Source: Terriglobales bacterium (GTDB taxonomy: Bacteria > Acidobacteriota > Terriglobia > Terriglobales > Acidobacteriaceae). From it: DNA of 64,000 nt. A program made the position numbers and the translations under genes. Positions 8,751-17,353 of this stretch are shown here, piece after piece. Position 1 is the first letter of the stretch; each line of letters begins with the position of its first letter. Below the pieces are notes generated by a model. The model searched no databases and was not told where the DNA came from. It saw only the letters and a program-made list of their open reading frames with translations. Where the stretch lies: NCBI GenBank assembly GCA_035573675.1, contig DATMAB010000015.1, forward strand, positions 124,001 through 188,000. Direction: 5' to 3'.

Positions 8751-8777
8751 GGCCCGGTGCTCCGGGCCTTTGCTTTT
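8751..8777 (+). terminator. Rho-independent terminator
   Basis: GGCCCGG (8751-8757), loop TGCT, CCGGGCC (8762-8768), then TTTGCTTTT. It closes the exported-protein gene ending at 8730. Confidence 0.85.
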
Positions 8778-8812
8778 CAGCCACGAACCGCCGACCACTA
8801 GCCACTGCTCCT

Positions 8813-9241
8813 TCAGACGCAGCACGCCTTCTGGAACTCCTTGCCGACGTCCTTCGCATCGCTGGCCTCCTCCGCATCGCCCTTGAAGACGTAGACCTCC
8901 CAGCGGTAGCCGGAGGGATCCGTCGCCCAGATCTTGTCCTGCACCGCGTAGCAGCACGTCGTGTTCATCTCGTCCGTGGTCTTGATCCCGGCCTCGGAGA
9001 GGCGGCGCTTGTATTCCAGTACTTCCGCCGTCGAATCCACGCGGATGCCCAGGTGGCTCAGGCCCTGCAGGCAACAGTGCTCTTTCTCCTGCATGGTCAG
9101 GTTGACGGCCGGTGCGGCCAGATCGAACTTGGCGTACCCCGGCTTCAGCTTGGTGGGCTGAGCGCCGAACAGCGCCGTGTAGAACCTCACCGACTTGTCC
9201 AGGTTTACAACGTCCAGCGAAACGTGCAGCTTGTTTTCCAT
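8813..9241 (-). CDS. arsI: ArsI/CadI-type C-As lyase (glyoxalase fold)
   Basis: A 142-aa vicinal-oxygen-chelate dioxygenase. His6, His63 and Glu115 (in WEVYVF) fit the metal ligands. The paired cysteines in NTTCCYAVQDKIW (Cys96-Cys97) are the arsenic-binding pair that marks ArsI, which cleaves the carbon-arsenic bond of trivalent methyl- and aryl-arsenicals; CadI-type cadmium-induced proteins are close relatives. A second CysCys occurs at 56-57. ATG 9241 is chosen because AGGAG lies six bases before it; ATG 9247 is only just behind the ribosome site. Last gene of arsR-arsM-arsI. Confidence 0.88.
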   Translation of the reverse strand: MENKLHVSLDVVNLDKSVRFYTALFGAQPTKLKPGYAKFDLAAPAVNLTMQEKEHCCLQGLSHLGIRVDSTAEVLEYKRRLSEAGIKTTDEMNTTCCYAVQDKIWATDPSGYRWEVYVFKGDAEEASDAKDVGKEFQKACCV

Positions 9242-9316
9242 GCTCATCTCCTTTGTGTATCGACTACCATCAATGTACGCGTGCAAACAAAACTCCCAGT
9301 CCTCGAGAGGTCCAAG

Positions 9317-10159
9317 TCAGCTTGTCTTGAGTTTGCGGCCGTGCATTCTCGCCGAGACCACGGCGGAGGCAGCCTCCCGCAGAGCCGCGCGTCCGAAACG
9401 CTGCTCGACTGCGATCGCTTCTGCTCCGTGTGCTAGGGCGCCGAGCAGCTCCTGCCCGCTGGTGATTTGCGGCAGGGAAAGCTCGCGGAAGCCGGCTTGG
9501 AAGGCCAAGCTCAGATAATCTCCCAGCAGGCTTGCCCCGGCGATGCAGCCCACGTAGGCGTTGATGTCGGCGGCGATGGATTCGGGCAGCGGCCTCAGCA
9601 GCACGATGTCGCTAATAGCGAACTGCCCTCCGGGCTTCAGGACCCGGTACAACTCGCGGAATACAGCCGGCTTGTCCGTGCTCAGATTGATGACGCAATT
9701 GCTGATGGCGAGATCGACGCTGCCGTCCTCCACCGGCAAGCGCTCGATGTAGCCTTTGCGAAACTCCACGTTGTCGGCGCCCAGGCGGCGGGCGTTTTCC
9801 CGCGCCAGGTTCAACATGTCGTCGGTCATGTCCACGCCGATGACCCGCCCGCCCGGCCCCACTTGCTTCGCCGAGAGAAACGCATCGAACCCGGCGCCGC
9901 TGCCCAGATCGAGCACCGTCATCCCCGGCTGGATCGCGGCCAGCGCCAAGGGGTTGCCGCATCCCAGCCCCAGGTTGGCGCTGCCCGCCGCTGCCAGATC
10001 CTCAGCCGAGTATCCGATGGCCGTCGGCTCGGCCGTGGGCGAACATCCACAACCGCTCTTTTCGCGCGCGATGTTCCCATAGCGTGCGCGTACTGCTTCT
10101 ACCAGGAGGTCTCTCTCCTGGGCGGTTGCCGCGCCGCTGACGTCTTTCACCGTACCCAT
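9317..10159 (-). CDS. arsM: Arsenite S-adenosylmethionine methyltransferase ArsM
   Basis: 280 aa. Class I SAM methyltransferase core ([16 protein letters not shown] at about residues 82-98, then [16 protein letters not shown]). The cysteines needed to bind As(III) and form the disulfide are present: Cys37/Cys39 in SGCGCS, Cys155 in SNCVINL and Cys205 in YVGCIAGAS. The enzyme methylates arsenite stepwise to volatile or exportable products in the cytoplasm. AGGAG precedes ATG 10159. It follows arsR and precedes arsI, so one transcript would encode sensing, methylation and demethylation. Confidence 0.95.
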   Translation of the reverse strand: MGTVKDVSGAATAQERDLLVEAVRARYGNIAREKSGCGCSPTAEPTAIGYSAEDLAAAGSANLGLGCGNPLALAAIQPGMTVLDLGSGAGFDAFLSAKQVGPGGRVIGVDMTDDMLNLARENARRLGADNVEFRKGYIERLPVEDGSVDLAISNCVINLSTDKPAVFRELYRVLKPGGQFAISDIVLLRPLPESIAADINAYVGCIAGASLLGDYLSLAFQAGFRELSLPQITSGQELLGALAHGAEAIAVEQRFGRAALREAASAVVSARMHGRKLKTS

Positions 10160-10174
10160 GGTTGTTCTCCTTTT

Positions 10175-10216
10175 ACTGACCACTGGCCACTGGCCACGGA
10201 CCGCTGGCCACTGGCC
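10175..10216. repeat. Heptamer tandem array (ACTGGCC type)
   Basis: Six units of exactly seven bases: ACTGACC, ACTGGCC, ACTGGCC, ACGGACC, GCTGGCC, ACTGGCC. They fill the gap between arsR and arsM just upstream of the arsM ribosome site. Related 7-nt arrays occur elsewhere in the window. Confidence 0.85.
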
Positions 10217-10218
10217 TT

Positions 10219-10518
10219 TCACAGTTCTTCTGCCAGCGCCTCGGCAAATTCTTTGAGCGCTTTTTCGTTGCGCCGGTACCACATCCACTGCCCGAACTTT
10301 TCAGCTTCCACCAGACCCGCCTTGCGCAATACCGACATGTGGTGAGACACGGTCGGCTGCGAAAGACCTACTTTCTGCTCGATGTCGCAGGCGCACATCC
10401 CAAAGGGCTTGCCGATCGAACAGCAACCCTTTTCCTTGAGTGCCTTGAGGATTTTCCGCCGAGTGGGGTCGGCCAGCACGTCCAGCACTTCTCCCACCTT
10501 GGTCGTCTTGGTCGTCAT
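10219..10518 (-). CDS. arsR: ArsR-family arsenic-responsive repressor
   Basis: 99-aa winged-helix repressor. The DNA-recognition helix is in LSQPTVSHHMSVLRKAGLV. The thiol sites are Cys32-Cys33 (KGCCS) and Cys42/Cys44 (GMCACDIEQ), the latter placed as the ELCVCDL motif of classic ArsR, so As(III)/Sb(III) binding is expected to release DNA. ATG 10518 is preferred: the in-frame ATG at 10530 lies inside the -10 box TATAGA (10530-10535), so it would not be transcribed. It probably represses its own operon and may also control the divergent sulfite-oxidase-like gene. Confidence 0.93.
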   Translation of the reverse strand: MTTKTTKVGEVLDVLADPTRRKILKALKEKGCCSIGKPFGMCACDIEQKVGLSQPTVSHHMSVLRKAGLVEAEKFGQWMWYRRNEKALKEFAEALAEEL

Positions 10519-10519
10519 A

Positions 10520-10546
10520 TCGACATCCATCTATACAGCATACATT
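10520..10546 (+). promoter_or_regulatory. Possible promoter for the sulfite-oxidase-like gene
   Basis: TCGACA (10520-10525), 15 bases, TACATT (10541-10546). It is weaker than the opposing arsR promoter and overlaps it face to face. The predicted start near 10553 lies inside the palindromic operator. Confidence 0.35.
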
Positions 10547-10558
10547 GATGCATGTCAA
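10530..10558 (-). promoter_or_regulatory. arsRMI promoter
   Basis: On the minus strand a perfect TTGACA (10553-10558) is separated by 17 bases from TATAGA (10530-10535). This is the best sigma-70 match in the window and lies directly before arsR. The -35 box and half the spacer are inside the inverted repeat at 10542-10561. Confidence 0.85.
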
Positions 10559-10561
10559 TGT
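10542..10561. promoter_or_regulatory. Probable ArsR operator (perfect inverted repeat)
   Basis: ACATTGA (10542-10548), six-base spacer TGCATG, TCAATGT (10555-10561): a perfect 7+7 inverted repeat. It covers the -35 of the arsR promoter and the expected start site of the divergent gene. Position, symmetry and the adjacent arsR gene are the evidence; the ATTGA..TCAAT form resembles known SmtB/ArsR-family sites. Confidence 0.75.
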
Positions 10562-10653
10562 CGAAGGTTGCGAAAAAGTTTGTCTACCCGTTTCTCGGTC
10601 GCAACCCTTCCCCGTCTGCCGCATCTCATCGCTACTGGAAGGCGAGGGAAGCC

Positions 10654-11268
10654 ATGCTTTTGGAAGGCGATGAGCGCAAGCAACGGGAGCGGAAAATGCG
10701 CGACGAAGGCCGCCTGCCGCCCGGCCAGGCCTTGACCCTGAAGTGGCCCGTGCTGCACTACGGCTCCATCCCTCGCTTCGATGCGGCGCGCTGGGACTTC
10801 TGCATGCGCGGGCTGGTTGAGAGCGAAGTCCGGCTGACATGGGAGGAGTTCAACCGCCTGCCGCGCACGCGCTCCACCAGCGACTTCCACTGTGTGACCC
10901 GCTGGAGCCGCTTTGACAATGTGTGGGAGGGCGTCGCCTTTCGAGAAGTCCTCAACCTGGTGCGCCTCAAGCCTCGCGCCGCCTACGTCCTGGTCCACGC
11001 CGAGCAGGGCTATACCGCCAATGTTCCGCTCGCCGACCTCGACCGCGAGGGCGTCCTGTTTGCCACCCACCATGACGGTCGGCCGCTCACGCCCGAGCAC
11101 GGCTATCCCCTGCGCCTCATCGTGCCCCATCTCTACGCCTGGAAATCGGTGAAGTGGGTGCGCGGCCTGGAGTTCCTCGACCACGACCAGCCCGGCTTCT
11201 GGGAGCAGAACGGCTACCACATGTACGGCGACCCGTTCCGCGAACAGCGCTTCGACAGCGACCTGTAA
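10654..11268 (+). CDS. Sulfite-oxidase-like molybdopterin oxidoreductase (YuiH type)
   Basis: 204 aa, close to the length of the cytoplasmic YuiH-like members of the sulfite oxidase superfamily. The motif RLPPGQALTLKWPVLHYG near the start and the molybdenum-ligating Cys in DFHCVTRWSR are present, followed by ADLDREGVLFATHHDGRPLTPEHG and the C-terminal GLEFLD. No signal peptide or haem domain is seen. ATG 10654, with GAGGGAAG just before it, is preferred. The frame is open back to ATG 10552, but that codon lies in the ArsR-type operator at the predicted transcript start. Substrate unknown; reduction or oxidation of an S- or As-oxo compound is only a guess from the neighbourhood. Confidence 0.85.
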   Translation: MLLEGDERKQRERKMRDEGRLPPGQALTLKWPVLHYGSIPRFDAARWDFCMRGLVESEVRLTWEEFNRLPRTRSTSDFHCVTRWSRFDNVWEGVAFREVLNLVRLKPRAAYVLVHAEQGYTANVPLADLDREGVLFATHHDGRPLTPEHGYPLRLIVPHLYAWKSVKWVRGLEFLDHDQPGFWEQNGYHMYGDPFREQRFDSDL

Positions 11269-11275
11269 TGGTAGC

Positions 11276-11317
11276 GCCGGCGTCCTCGCCGGCTGGCGCG
11301 CGGGCATCTTGCCCGCG
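11276..11317. repeat. Two adjacent hairpins in a convergent gap
   Basis: GCCGGCG/CGCCGGC (11276-11293, loop TCCT) and CGCGGGC/GCCCGCG (11299-11317, loop ATCTT). Each is a perfect 7-bp stem. They lie between two convergent genes and may act as REP-like elements or weak transcription barriers. Confidence 0.6.
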
Positions 11318-11329
11318 TTCGAACCCAGA

Positions 11330-11359
11330 AACAAAAACCCCTCCGCACTGGGAGGGGTT
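11330..11359 (-). terminator. Rho-independent terminator of the SPOR gene
   Basis: On the minus strand a 9-bp perfect stem (11336-11344 with 11351-11359, six-base loop) is followed by TTTTTGTTT. It lies 17 bases after the SPOR-protein stop codon. Confidence 0.9.
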
Positions 11360-11376
11360 GTCCGACTCGACTCAGC

Positions 11377-12003
11377 CTACTTCTTTACGATTGCTTTGTA
11401 CCCGTCGTGCCGCAGGCGGTCCTGCATCATGGTGGCCTCGTTGCGCGTGGGATACGGACCCACCTGCACGCGATAGTAGCGGTCGCCGGGCGCGTTCATC
11501 ACGAACACCGGGTAGTTCTTGCGGTGCAGCGCCTTCACCATGGCATCGGCGTCATCGCGCTTGGTCAATGCGGCAACCTGGACCACGAAACCGGCGGGCA
11601 TCTTGGGTGTCGTGACCGTCGGAGACTTGGGCGTCTCCACTGCGGGCTTCGTTTCTTCAGGCTTGGCGAGCGCCGGTTGCGCGTCCTTCTGCTCCACGGC
11701 CTTATAGAAGGTCAGGTCCTGCGGAGCCGCGCCGCAATCGCTTCCTGTGCACTCGTTGGCTGCGGAAGGCTTGGTGGCGCTGTTGGCGTCGGGCGTTGTC
11801 GGTATCGTCACTGCCGAGGCATCAATCGTCGCCGCCTGGGCTGTGCCCGTGCTCCGTCCCAGCGTGTAGCCGAAGCCGAAGAACAACGCGCACACCAGCA
11901 CCAAGGCGAAAAAGATCCCCAGCAAACGTCCGGTTCCGAGCGTGGTTTCCGGGACTTCTTCGGTTTCCGTCAGCAAGTTCTCGGTCAGTTCCATGCGCCC
12001 CAT
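11377..12003 (-). CDS. SPOR-domain membrane protein
   Basis: 208 aa: a short cytoplasmic N-terminus, one membrane segment at about residues 28-48 (LLGIFFALVLVCALFFGFGYTL), a Pro/Ala/Thr-rich periplasmic linker, and a C-terminal SPOR domain of about 70 residues (FVVQVAALTKRDDADAMVKAL, then YYRVQVGPYPTRNEA). SPOR domains bind denuded peptidoglycan glycan strands, usually at the division septum. The topology matches FtsN/DedD-like proteins. The start could be the first ATG (12003) or the one three codons later; neither has a clear ribosome site. Confidence 0.85.
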   Translation of the reverse strand: MGRMELTENLLTETEEVPETTLGTGRLLGIFFALVLVCALFFGFGYTLGRSTGTAQAATIDASAVTIPTTPDANSATKPSAANECTGSDCGAAPQDLTFYKAVEQKDAQPALAKPEETKPAVETPKSPTVTTPKMPAGFVVQVAALTKRDDADAMVKALHRKNYPVFVMNAPGDRYYRVQVGPYPTRNEATMMQDRLRHDGYKAIVKK

Positions 12004-12094
12004 CTTAGGACAAACGCGCGCCGTCTGGAGCGGGCGGAACCTCGTTAGTTATTAGAAAGTAATCCCCTTGGCCCGGACAGCCTGCCGGCTTCGC

Positions 12095-12856
12095 CTAGCT
12101 TTTCTGCGCCTTTTCGATGAGCTTGGTCAGCCCGCTGACGATGTCCACCGGCAGCGGGAAGACGATGGTGGTGTTCTTCTCCACGCCGATCTCGGTCAGC
12201 GTTTGCAGGTAGCGGAGCTGCAGCGTGATGGGCTCGGTGGCCAGCACTTTGGCGGCGTCCGCCAGCCGCTGCGAGGCCGAATACTCGCCTTCGGCATGGA
12301 TGATCTTCGACCGTTTCTCGCGCTCCGCCTCCGCCTGCTTGGCCATGGCGCGCAGCATCGTTTCCGGCAGGTCCACCTGCTTCACCTCGACGTTGACCAC
12401 CTTCACGCCCCAGGGCGCGGTGTGCTGGTCCAGGATCGACTGGATGCGCAGGTTGAGCTTTTCCCGGTGGGCCAGCAGCTCGTCCAGTTCCACTTCGCCG
12501 AGCACGGAGCGCAGCGTCGTCTGTGCGAACTGCGACGTCTGGTAGAGGTAGTTCGAGACCTGGAGCACGGCGTTGTTGGCGTCCACGACCTTCAGGAACA
12601 CCACCGCGTTCACCTTCAGGGTGACGTTGTCGCGCGTGATGATGTCCTGCGGCGGAACGTCGAACGCCTCCTGGCGAAGCGACACCCGCACCATCTGGTC
12701 GATGGGCCAGAAAACGAAGAACAGACCCGGCCCTTTCGGCTGTTTGAGCACTTTGCCCAGGCGGAAGATCACGCCCCGTTCATAGTCCCGCAGGATCTTG
12801 ATGCAGGTGATGAAGTACACGACCAGAATCAGGATCGGGATGCCGAGAGAACCCAT
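12095..12856 (-). CDS. Slipin (stomatin/SPFH-type) membrane protein
   Basis: 253 aa. An N-terminal membrane hairpin ([18 protein letters not shown]) is followed by the band-7/SPFH domain ([53 protein letters not shown]) and a helical, coiled-coil tail ([23 protein letters not shown], quoted in part). Slipins form membrane scaffolds and pair with NfeD proteases; here nfeD is the next gene upstream on the same strand, 70 bp away, as in many bacteria and archaea. Confidence 0.92.
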   Translation of the reverse strand: MGSLGIPILILVVYFITCIKILRDYERGVIFRLGKVLKQPKGPGLFFVFWPIDQMVRVSLRQEAFDVPPQDIITRDNVTLKVNAVVFLKVVDANNAVLQVSNYLYQTSQFAQTTLRSVLGEVELDELLAHREKLNLRIQSILDQHTAPWGVKVVNVEVKQVDLPETMLRAMAKQAEAEREKRSKIIHAEGEYSASQRLADAAKVLATEPITLQLRYLQTLTEIGVEKNTTIVFPLPVDIVSGLTKLIEKAQKS

Positions 12857-12926
12857 GACAGACCTCCAAGAGGATTGCGTTCGGATGATATAGGAACCGG
12901 CCGTGACCGCGCGAACCTGCCGGTGT

Positions 12927-14249
12927 TCAGGCGGAGGATGCGTGGCTGCCTTGCGATGCGCTCGCCCCCGGTGCCGGCTCCACTTCCAGCACCAGTCCTT
13001 CGACCTTGCGGACCCGCACCGCTTCTCCCACCGCTACCGCCGTCGAAGAAACCGCGTTCCACAGCTCGCCTTGGACAAACACTTTGCCGCTCGGCGCCAG
13101 AGGCGTCCGCACGATGCCTACGGCTCCCACCAGGGTTTCCGGTCCCACGGCCGTCTTGGCCATCTGGGCGCGGAAGGCGAGCGTCATCAGAAACACGGAG
13201 ATTACGCCCATAGGGACCGCCACCGCGAGCGCGGTCCATAACCGTACCCGCATCTCCGGGATGGGTGCATCGATCAGCATCAGCCCGCCCAGCACCATGC
13301 ACAGCACGCCGCCCGCACCCAGCACGCCGTGGCTGGTGAACTTGGCTTCCAGCGCGAACAGCACGAATGCGGCCACGATCAGCAGCAGGGCGGCGTAACG
13401 TGTGGGCAGGATGTTGAAGGCGAACAGCGCCAGCAGCACGCAGATCACACCCACCACGCCCGGCAGGATGGCTCCCGGATTGTTGAACTCCGCGTACAGC
13501 GCCAGCATCCCCAGCGAGAACAGCAGGTAGGCCACGTTGGGATCCATGATGTAGGCCAGGATCCTCTGCCGCAGCGTCATCTCGAACGGCCGCACCGGAT
13601 CGCCTTTCAGCTCCAGCGTGATGGTGCTGCCATCGAAGCGCCGGATCGGCTTCCCGCTCAGTTGCTCGAGCAGGCTCTGCTCGTTGTCCGCCACATAGTC
13701 GATCAAGCCTTCCTTCAGCGCTTCCTGTTCGGTGAACGACTTGGACTCCCGCACCGCGCTCTCCGCCACTTCCACATTCCGTCCTCGCTTGCTCACGTAG
13801 GAGCGCATGAAGGCGGCGGCGTCGTTTTCCATCTTCTTTTTCAGGTTCTCGTCGATGTCCTTGCCGCCCATCAGCACCGGATGGGCCGCGCCGGTATTCG
13901 TTCCCGGCGCCATGGCAGCCACGTCCGCCGCCTGCAGGATGAAGAACCCGGCCGACGCCGCCCGGCTCCCGCTCGGGGTCACGTAAACCACCACCGGTAC
14001 CGGCGAGGCCAGCATCCGTTCCACGATCTTGCGCGTCGAGGTGTCCAGGCCGCCGGGCGTCCGCAGCTCGATCAGCAGCGCGTCTGCCTTGCTGGCCTTG
14101 GCCTCCTCCAGCGCCCGCTCGATGTATTCCTCGGTGATGGGATGGATGATGTCATCCACCACGATCTTCAGCACGTCGGCCGACGCCATGGCCGGAATCA
14201 CCAGGGCGGCTACGAGACCAACCAAGAATGCGAACCTGCGAGACGTCAT
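12927..14249 (-). CDS. nfeD: NfeD-family membrane serine protease
   Basis: A 440-aa long-form NfeD. After a signal segment (1-24) comes a ClpP-like protease domain with [15 protein letters not shown], the nucleophile Ser99 (in SRAASAGFF) and Lys139 (in NLKKKMEND), which fits the Ser-Lys dyad known from archaeal 1510-N proteases. Four to five membrane segments follow (about 240-345), then a C-terminal OB-fold domain (365-430, [20 protein letters not shown]). The substrate in characterised cases is the C-terminus of the partner stomatin, the next gene. Its start overlaps the stop of the upstream TPR gene by four bases, so translation is coupled. Confidence 0.93.
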   Translation of the reverse strand: MTSRRFAFLVGLVAALVIPAMASADVLKIVVDDIIHPITEEYIERALEEAKASKADALLIELRTPGGLDTSTRKIVERMLASPVPVVVYVTPSGSRAASAGFFILQAADVAAMAPGTNTGAAHPVLMGGKDIDENLKKKMENDAAAFMRSYVSKRGRNVEVAESAVRESKSFTEQEALKEGLIDYVADNEQSLLEQLSGKPIRRFDGSTITLELKGDPVRPFEMTLRQRILAYIMDPNVAYLLFSLGMLALYAEFNNPGAILPGVVGVICVLLALFAFNILPTRYAALLLIVAAFVLFALEAKFTSHGVLGAGGVLCMVLGGLMLIDAPIPEMRVRLWTALAVAVPMGVISVFLMTLAFRAQMAKTAVGPETLVGAVGIVRTPLAPSGKVFVQGELWNAVSSTAVAVGEAVRVRKVEGLVLEVEPAPGASASQGSHASSA

Positions 14250-15829
14250 GGCTTCTGCCCCGGCGGCGCTTTCTCCGCCAGTCGTGCGGCCACCGTTCGC
14301 TGGAGGGCGGCCGCTTCGGCGTTCTGCGGTTCGATCTGGAGCGCCTTGGCGATGCTCTCTGCGGCGGCTTCCACTCTATTCTCTCTCAGGTCCAGGCGCG
14401 CCAGCACCAGGAATGCGTCGGCGCGCTCGGCCAGCCGCAGCGCCGCCCGCGCCTCGGCGCGTGCCCCGCTGATGTTATTCAGCCGTTCCAAAACGGCCGC
14501 CAGGCCGGCATGCGCCCCGGCGTTGGTCGGATCGAGCACCACGGCTTCCCGCAGCTCGCCTTCGGCATCCAGCACGAAGCCCTGGTCGTAGAGCGACTGC
14601 CCCCGCTCCACGTGGAAGCGCGCGTGCGACATCGCGTCCATCGAAGCCAGCCGCTGCTCGTTGACGTTCTGGATCTGCAGCGCCATCTGCCGGTAGGAGG
14701 CCTCGTCGTAATTCAGCTTGATGCGCTCCAGCGGCTGTCGCGCTCCCGCCTGCGGTTTGGCCAGGCCTTCCAGCACGCTCTGGACTTCGCTGTCTTCCGG
14801 CGCCAGTTCCAGGGCCCGGCGCAGGGAGCGCTGGGCATCTTCCGGTTCGCCCGCGCGCGCCAGCGCCACTCCCAGGTTGAAGTGGTAATCCGGATCCCGG
14901 GGATCGGCTTCCGCCGCCTTGCGGAAGTGCTCCACGGCCGCCTTGGCGTCGCCGCGCCGCGCCGCCATCACCCCCAGGTTGTTGTGCACCTCGGTCAGCG
15001 GCAGCCGCGAGGCCAGAAACTCCAGCGCATACTGGGCGCGGTCAAAGTGCCCGAGGTAAAAATAGTCGAGCCCAAGATAGAAGTGCGCTTCCCGGGCGAG
15101 CGCGTCGTTCCGCGGGATTCGCGCCAGCCACCCCGCCGAAGCTTGATGGTCGCCGGTCTCGTAGAGCACCTTGCCCAGCGCCAGCATGGCTTCGTAGTAG
15201 GCCGGGTTGCGCCGCACCGCCTCCCGGAAGTAGCGGATCTTCTCCTTGGTCTCCGCCGCGATGACTCCGCGGATGTAATTCTCCAGCGCATCCAGCCGCA
15301 CCGGTGGCGCCAGGGCCACGAAGTCGTTGCGCGACATCAACAGGTTGGGCGTGATCTGCCGCAGCAGGTCCCAGGCCAGCGCGCTCTGCACGTCCAGCAG
15401 CTTCACCAGTGGCCCGGACTCCTTCGCTTCTGCGCCCAGCCGCAGGGACTTCACGTCCAGCAGTTGCGCCGTGGCGGTGAACGTCCGCCCGTCGAACGCG
15501 TAGCGGCCGAGCACGGCGTAGTCCACATCCATGGCCTGCACGATCTTGTAGACCGTCGCCCGCGAGGGCCGCGCCGCCGCCGGGATCCCCATGCGGTCGA
15601 AGGCATACAGACGGTCATCGCGCCCCACCACATAGAGCGTCGCCGAGCCCATCCGCTGCCCCAGCACCTCCGGGAACGCCTCCCCGATCCACTCCAGTCC
15701 CGGCGCGCCCGACGCGTTCTCGAACGGCAGGATGACCAGCGTCTTGCCCTGTTGCTGCGCCTGTGCACACACCGCCCCGGGCAGCAGGAAAATGAGAAGG
15801 GAAGTAAGGAATCTGCAGAATCGGATCAA
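14246..15829 (-). CDS. Exported TPR protein with TolB/FlgO-like N-terminal domain
   Basis: 527 aa. Signal peptide (MIRFCRFLTSLLIFLLPGAV), then a domain at about 28-135 (LVILPFENASGAPGLEWIGE) of the kind found before TPRs in FlgO/TolB-N-like proteins, then at least eight tetratricopeptide repeats between about 180 and 515, for example HNNLGVMAARRGDAKAAVEH and YHFNLGVALARAGEPEDAQ. It probably serves as a protein-protein scaffold in the periplasm. It heads the TPR-nfeD-slipin operon, and its last codons overlap the nfeD start, which links it to the NfeD/slipin membrane quality-control unit. Confidence 0.88.
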   Translation of the reverse strand: MIRFCRFLTSLLIFLLPGAVCAQAQQQGKTLVILPFENASGAPGLEWIGEAFPEVLGQRMGSATLYVVGRDDRLYAFDRMGIPAAARPSRATVYKIVQAMDVDYAVLGRYAFDGRTFTATAQLLDVKSLRLGAEAKESGPLVKLLDVQSALAWDLLRQITPNLLMSRNDFVALAPPVRLDALENYIRGVIAAETKEKIRYFREAVRRNPAYYEAMLALGKVLYETGDHQASAGWLARIPRNDALAREAHFYLGLDYFYLGHFDRAQYALEFLASRLPLTEVHNNLGVMAARRGDAKAAVEHFRKAAEADPRDPDYHFNLGVALARAGEPEDAQRSLRRALELAPEDSEVQSVLEGLAKPQAGARQPLERIKLNYDEASYRQMALQIQNVNEQRLASMDAMSHARFHVERGQSLYDQGFVLDAEGELREAVVLDPTNAGAHAGLAAVLERLNNISGARAEARAALRLAERADAFLVLARLDLRENRVEAAAESIAKALQIEPQNAEAAALQRTVAARLAEKAPPGQKP

Positions 15830-15921
15830 GATAGAAGAATTATACCGAGCCGGACTTCACAGAGTGCCAATTGCAAATTCAGGCGCGGATTGCCTTGCAG
15901 CATCGAGCAGTGACATTGCGG

Positions 15922-16689
15922 TCATGGTTCGCCGTATGGTTCATCTGTTGCACGGGCCGGCCGATCGTCCAAGGTCCAACGCACGACACCAGTTTCGTCG
16001 CTATAGAAGTTCGCCCGCCCGCTGCTCCCGAATGTTCGCGGCCGGGCGAGCACCGCATACCGCGCCCGGCCCTCGGCCTGCGGACCGGGTACATAAGTGA
16101 ATAGGTATCCCGAAAAATTGCCTGTGGCCCAGAAAGCGGGCAATCCTTCTCCTTCCAATTCCGCTAGGGTGCGCGGCAGGCGGTGCTGCGGATCCTTGAG
16201 CTGGAATTGGTCTAACCAATAAGGCAGTGTTCTGAGGGCAGCAACCGCCCGCTCTTCGTTGCTCGAGCGCAGGGGCGGCCAATCCATGCCCAGGACCTTC
16301 CCAATCACCATGATCGAGCCCGCAGCGGCGATGTAGGCCAGCACCACGGCTGCAGCAGACAAGAAACCTGGGTAGCCTCGACGGGCCCTGTGTCCCAGGA
16401 CCGCGCCCGTCACCGCACCCACGATTCCCGCTAGCGTAGGAATTGCGCTGTAGTAAGCCGCGGTGGCCAGCCAGTAGCCCGCTCGGATCTCAAAGCGGCG
16501 GATGCCGTAATCGCCCAGCCAGATCCCGGCAACCATGCACACCACCGCCCCTGCGCTTACCAACAGAGGCAGGATCGGTGTCCTGGTGGTTGGGGCCTGC
16601 GAACCGGTGCTCCACATGTTGCGGCGAAATATAGACCAGTTGATCTGCGATTGCCAGCGGCTAGAAAGGTACGAGATCGTACCCACCAT
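15922..16689 (-). CDS. Membrane protein with pilin-like C-terminal region, unknown
   Basis: About 255 aa if begun at ATG 16689 (AAGGGG just before it); ATG 16617 is another option. Three hydrophobic segments lie between about residues 35 and 135. The C-terminal part (LFTYVPGPQAEGRARYAVLA through NFYSDETGVVRWTLDDRPA) resembles the soluble domains of minor pilin or GspG-like proteins, where an Asp-Glu-Thr-Gly turn near the end is common, but no prepilin cleavage site is seen. Unknown function. The high proportion of less common codons near the 5' end makes the start uncertain. Confidence 0.6.
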   Translation of the reverse strand: MVGTISYLSSRWQSQINWSIFRRNMWSTGSQAPTTRTPILPLLVSAGAVVCMVAGIWLGDYGIRRFEIRAGYWLATAAYYSAIPTLAGIVGAVTGAVLGHRARRGYPGFLSAAAVVLAYIAAAGSIMVIGKVLGMDWPPLRSSNEERAVAALRTLPYWLDQFQLKDPQHRLPRTLAELEGEGLPAFWATGNFSGYLFTYVPGPQAEGRARYAVLARPRTFGSSGRANFYSDETGVVRWTLDDRPARATDEPYGEP

Positions 16690-16798
16690 CACCCCTTCTT
16701 GTGACGGCAATCACCGCCAGTTCTGCTTGGTCGCGGTTTAATAACAATGAGAGCCCGCCCCGGGCGTCCCGCTTCCGGCCGGGCTCGGAGGTGAGGTT

Positions 16799-17206
16799 AT
16801 GACAACCGTCCTCAAAACATGTCTCGCAGGCATCGCCATCCTGCTGCTGGCTGCCTCGGTGGCTGCGCAGAAACCAGCGTCCGGACCGGTTCCCGAATAC
16901 AACCTCAAGGAAGAGGTCAGGCTGCAGGGCACGGTCGAAACCATCAAGGAGTACGAGTGCCCGATCAGCGGCACTGTGGGCACGCACCTGGTGTTCAACG
17001 TCGATGGCAAGAAGTACGAGGTTCACGTTGCCCCTCTCAAGTGGCTGGAGGAGTACGGCATCCACCTGAAGCAGGGGGACAGCATCATCCTCATTGGCGT
17101 GAAGACCACGTACCGCGATTTGCCCGCCATCCTGGCCCGCGGCATCGAGCGCGAGAACGACGTCTTCTTCTTCCGCGATAAGAAGGGCCGCCCGCTCTGG
17201 CGCTGA
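16799..17206 (+). CDS. Small exported protein, unknown (OB-fold-like)
   Basis: 135 aa with a signal peptide (MTTVLKTCLAGIAILLLAAS) and a compact beta-rich body (VRLQGTVETIKEYECPISGT, KKYEVHVAPLKWLEEYGI, GDSIILIGVKTTYRDLPAIL) that reads like a small OB-fold nucleic-acid- or cation-binding domain. Function not recognised. GGAGGTGAGG immediately precedes the ATG. It is followed by a strong terminator, so it is a single-gene unit. Confidence 0.75.
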   Translation: MTTVLKTCLAGIAILLLAASVAAQKPASGPVPEYNLKEEVRLQGTVETIKEYECPISGTVGTHLVFNVDGKKYEVHVAPLKWLEEYGIHLKQGDSIILIGVKTTYRDLPAILARGIERENDVFFFRDKKGRPLWR

Positions 17207-17230
17207 GCGCGGGACGCTTCCTTGCCGCCT

Positions 17231-17268
17231 CGGAGGCGCGGCCCCCCCCCGCGCCTCCGTCTTCATTT
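17231..17268 (+). terminator. Rho-independent terminator
   Basis: An 11-bp stem CGGAGGCGCGG (17231-17241) with CCGCGCCTCCG (17249-17259) around a C-rich loop, followed by TCTTCATTT. It ends the exported-protein gene at 17206 and is the last host feature before the split tRNA. Confidence 0.8.
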
Positions 17269-17353
17269 CCGGTTGTCATGCCGTGAGGACCCGCAAAAGC
17301 GGGAAAATGAGGACCGTGCTGCCGCGCTGCAGCGGCACTCTCGTCTGTTCACC

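Noticed and set aside
10552-10653. Longer N-terminus of the sulfite-oxidase-like protein from ATG 10552
   Set aside because: The codon lies within the inverted repeat at the predicted transcript start, the extra 34 residues are not family-like, and ATG 10654 has a good ribosome site and gives a YuiH-like length. It cannot be fully excluded.
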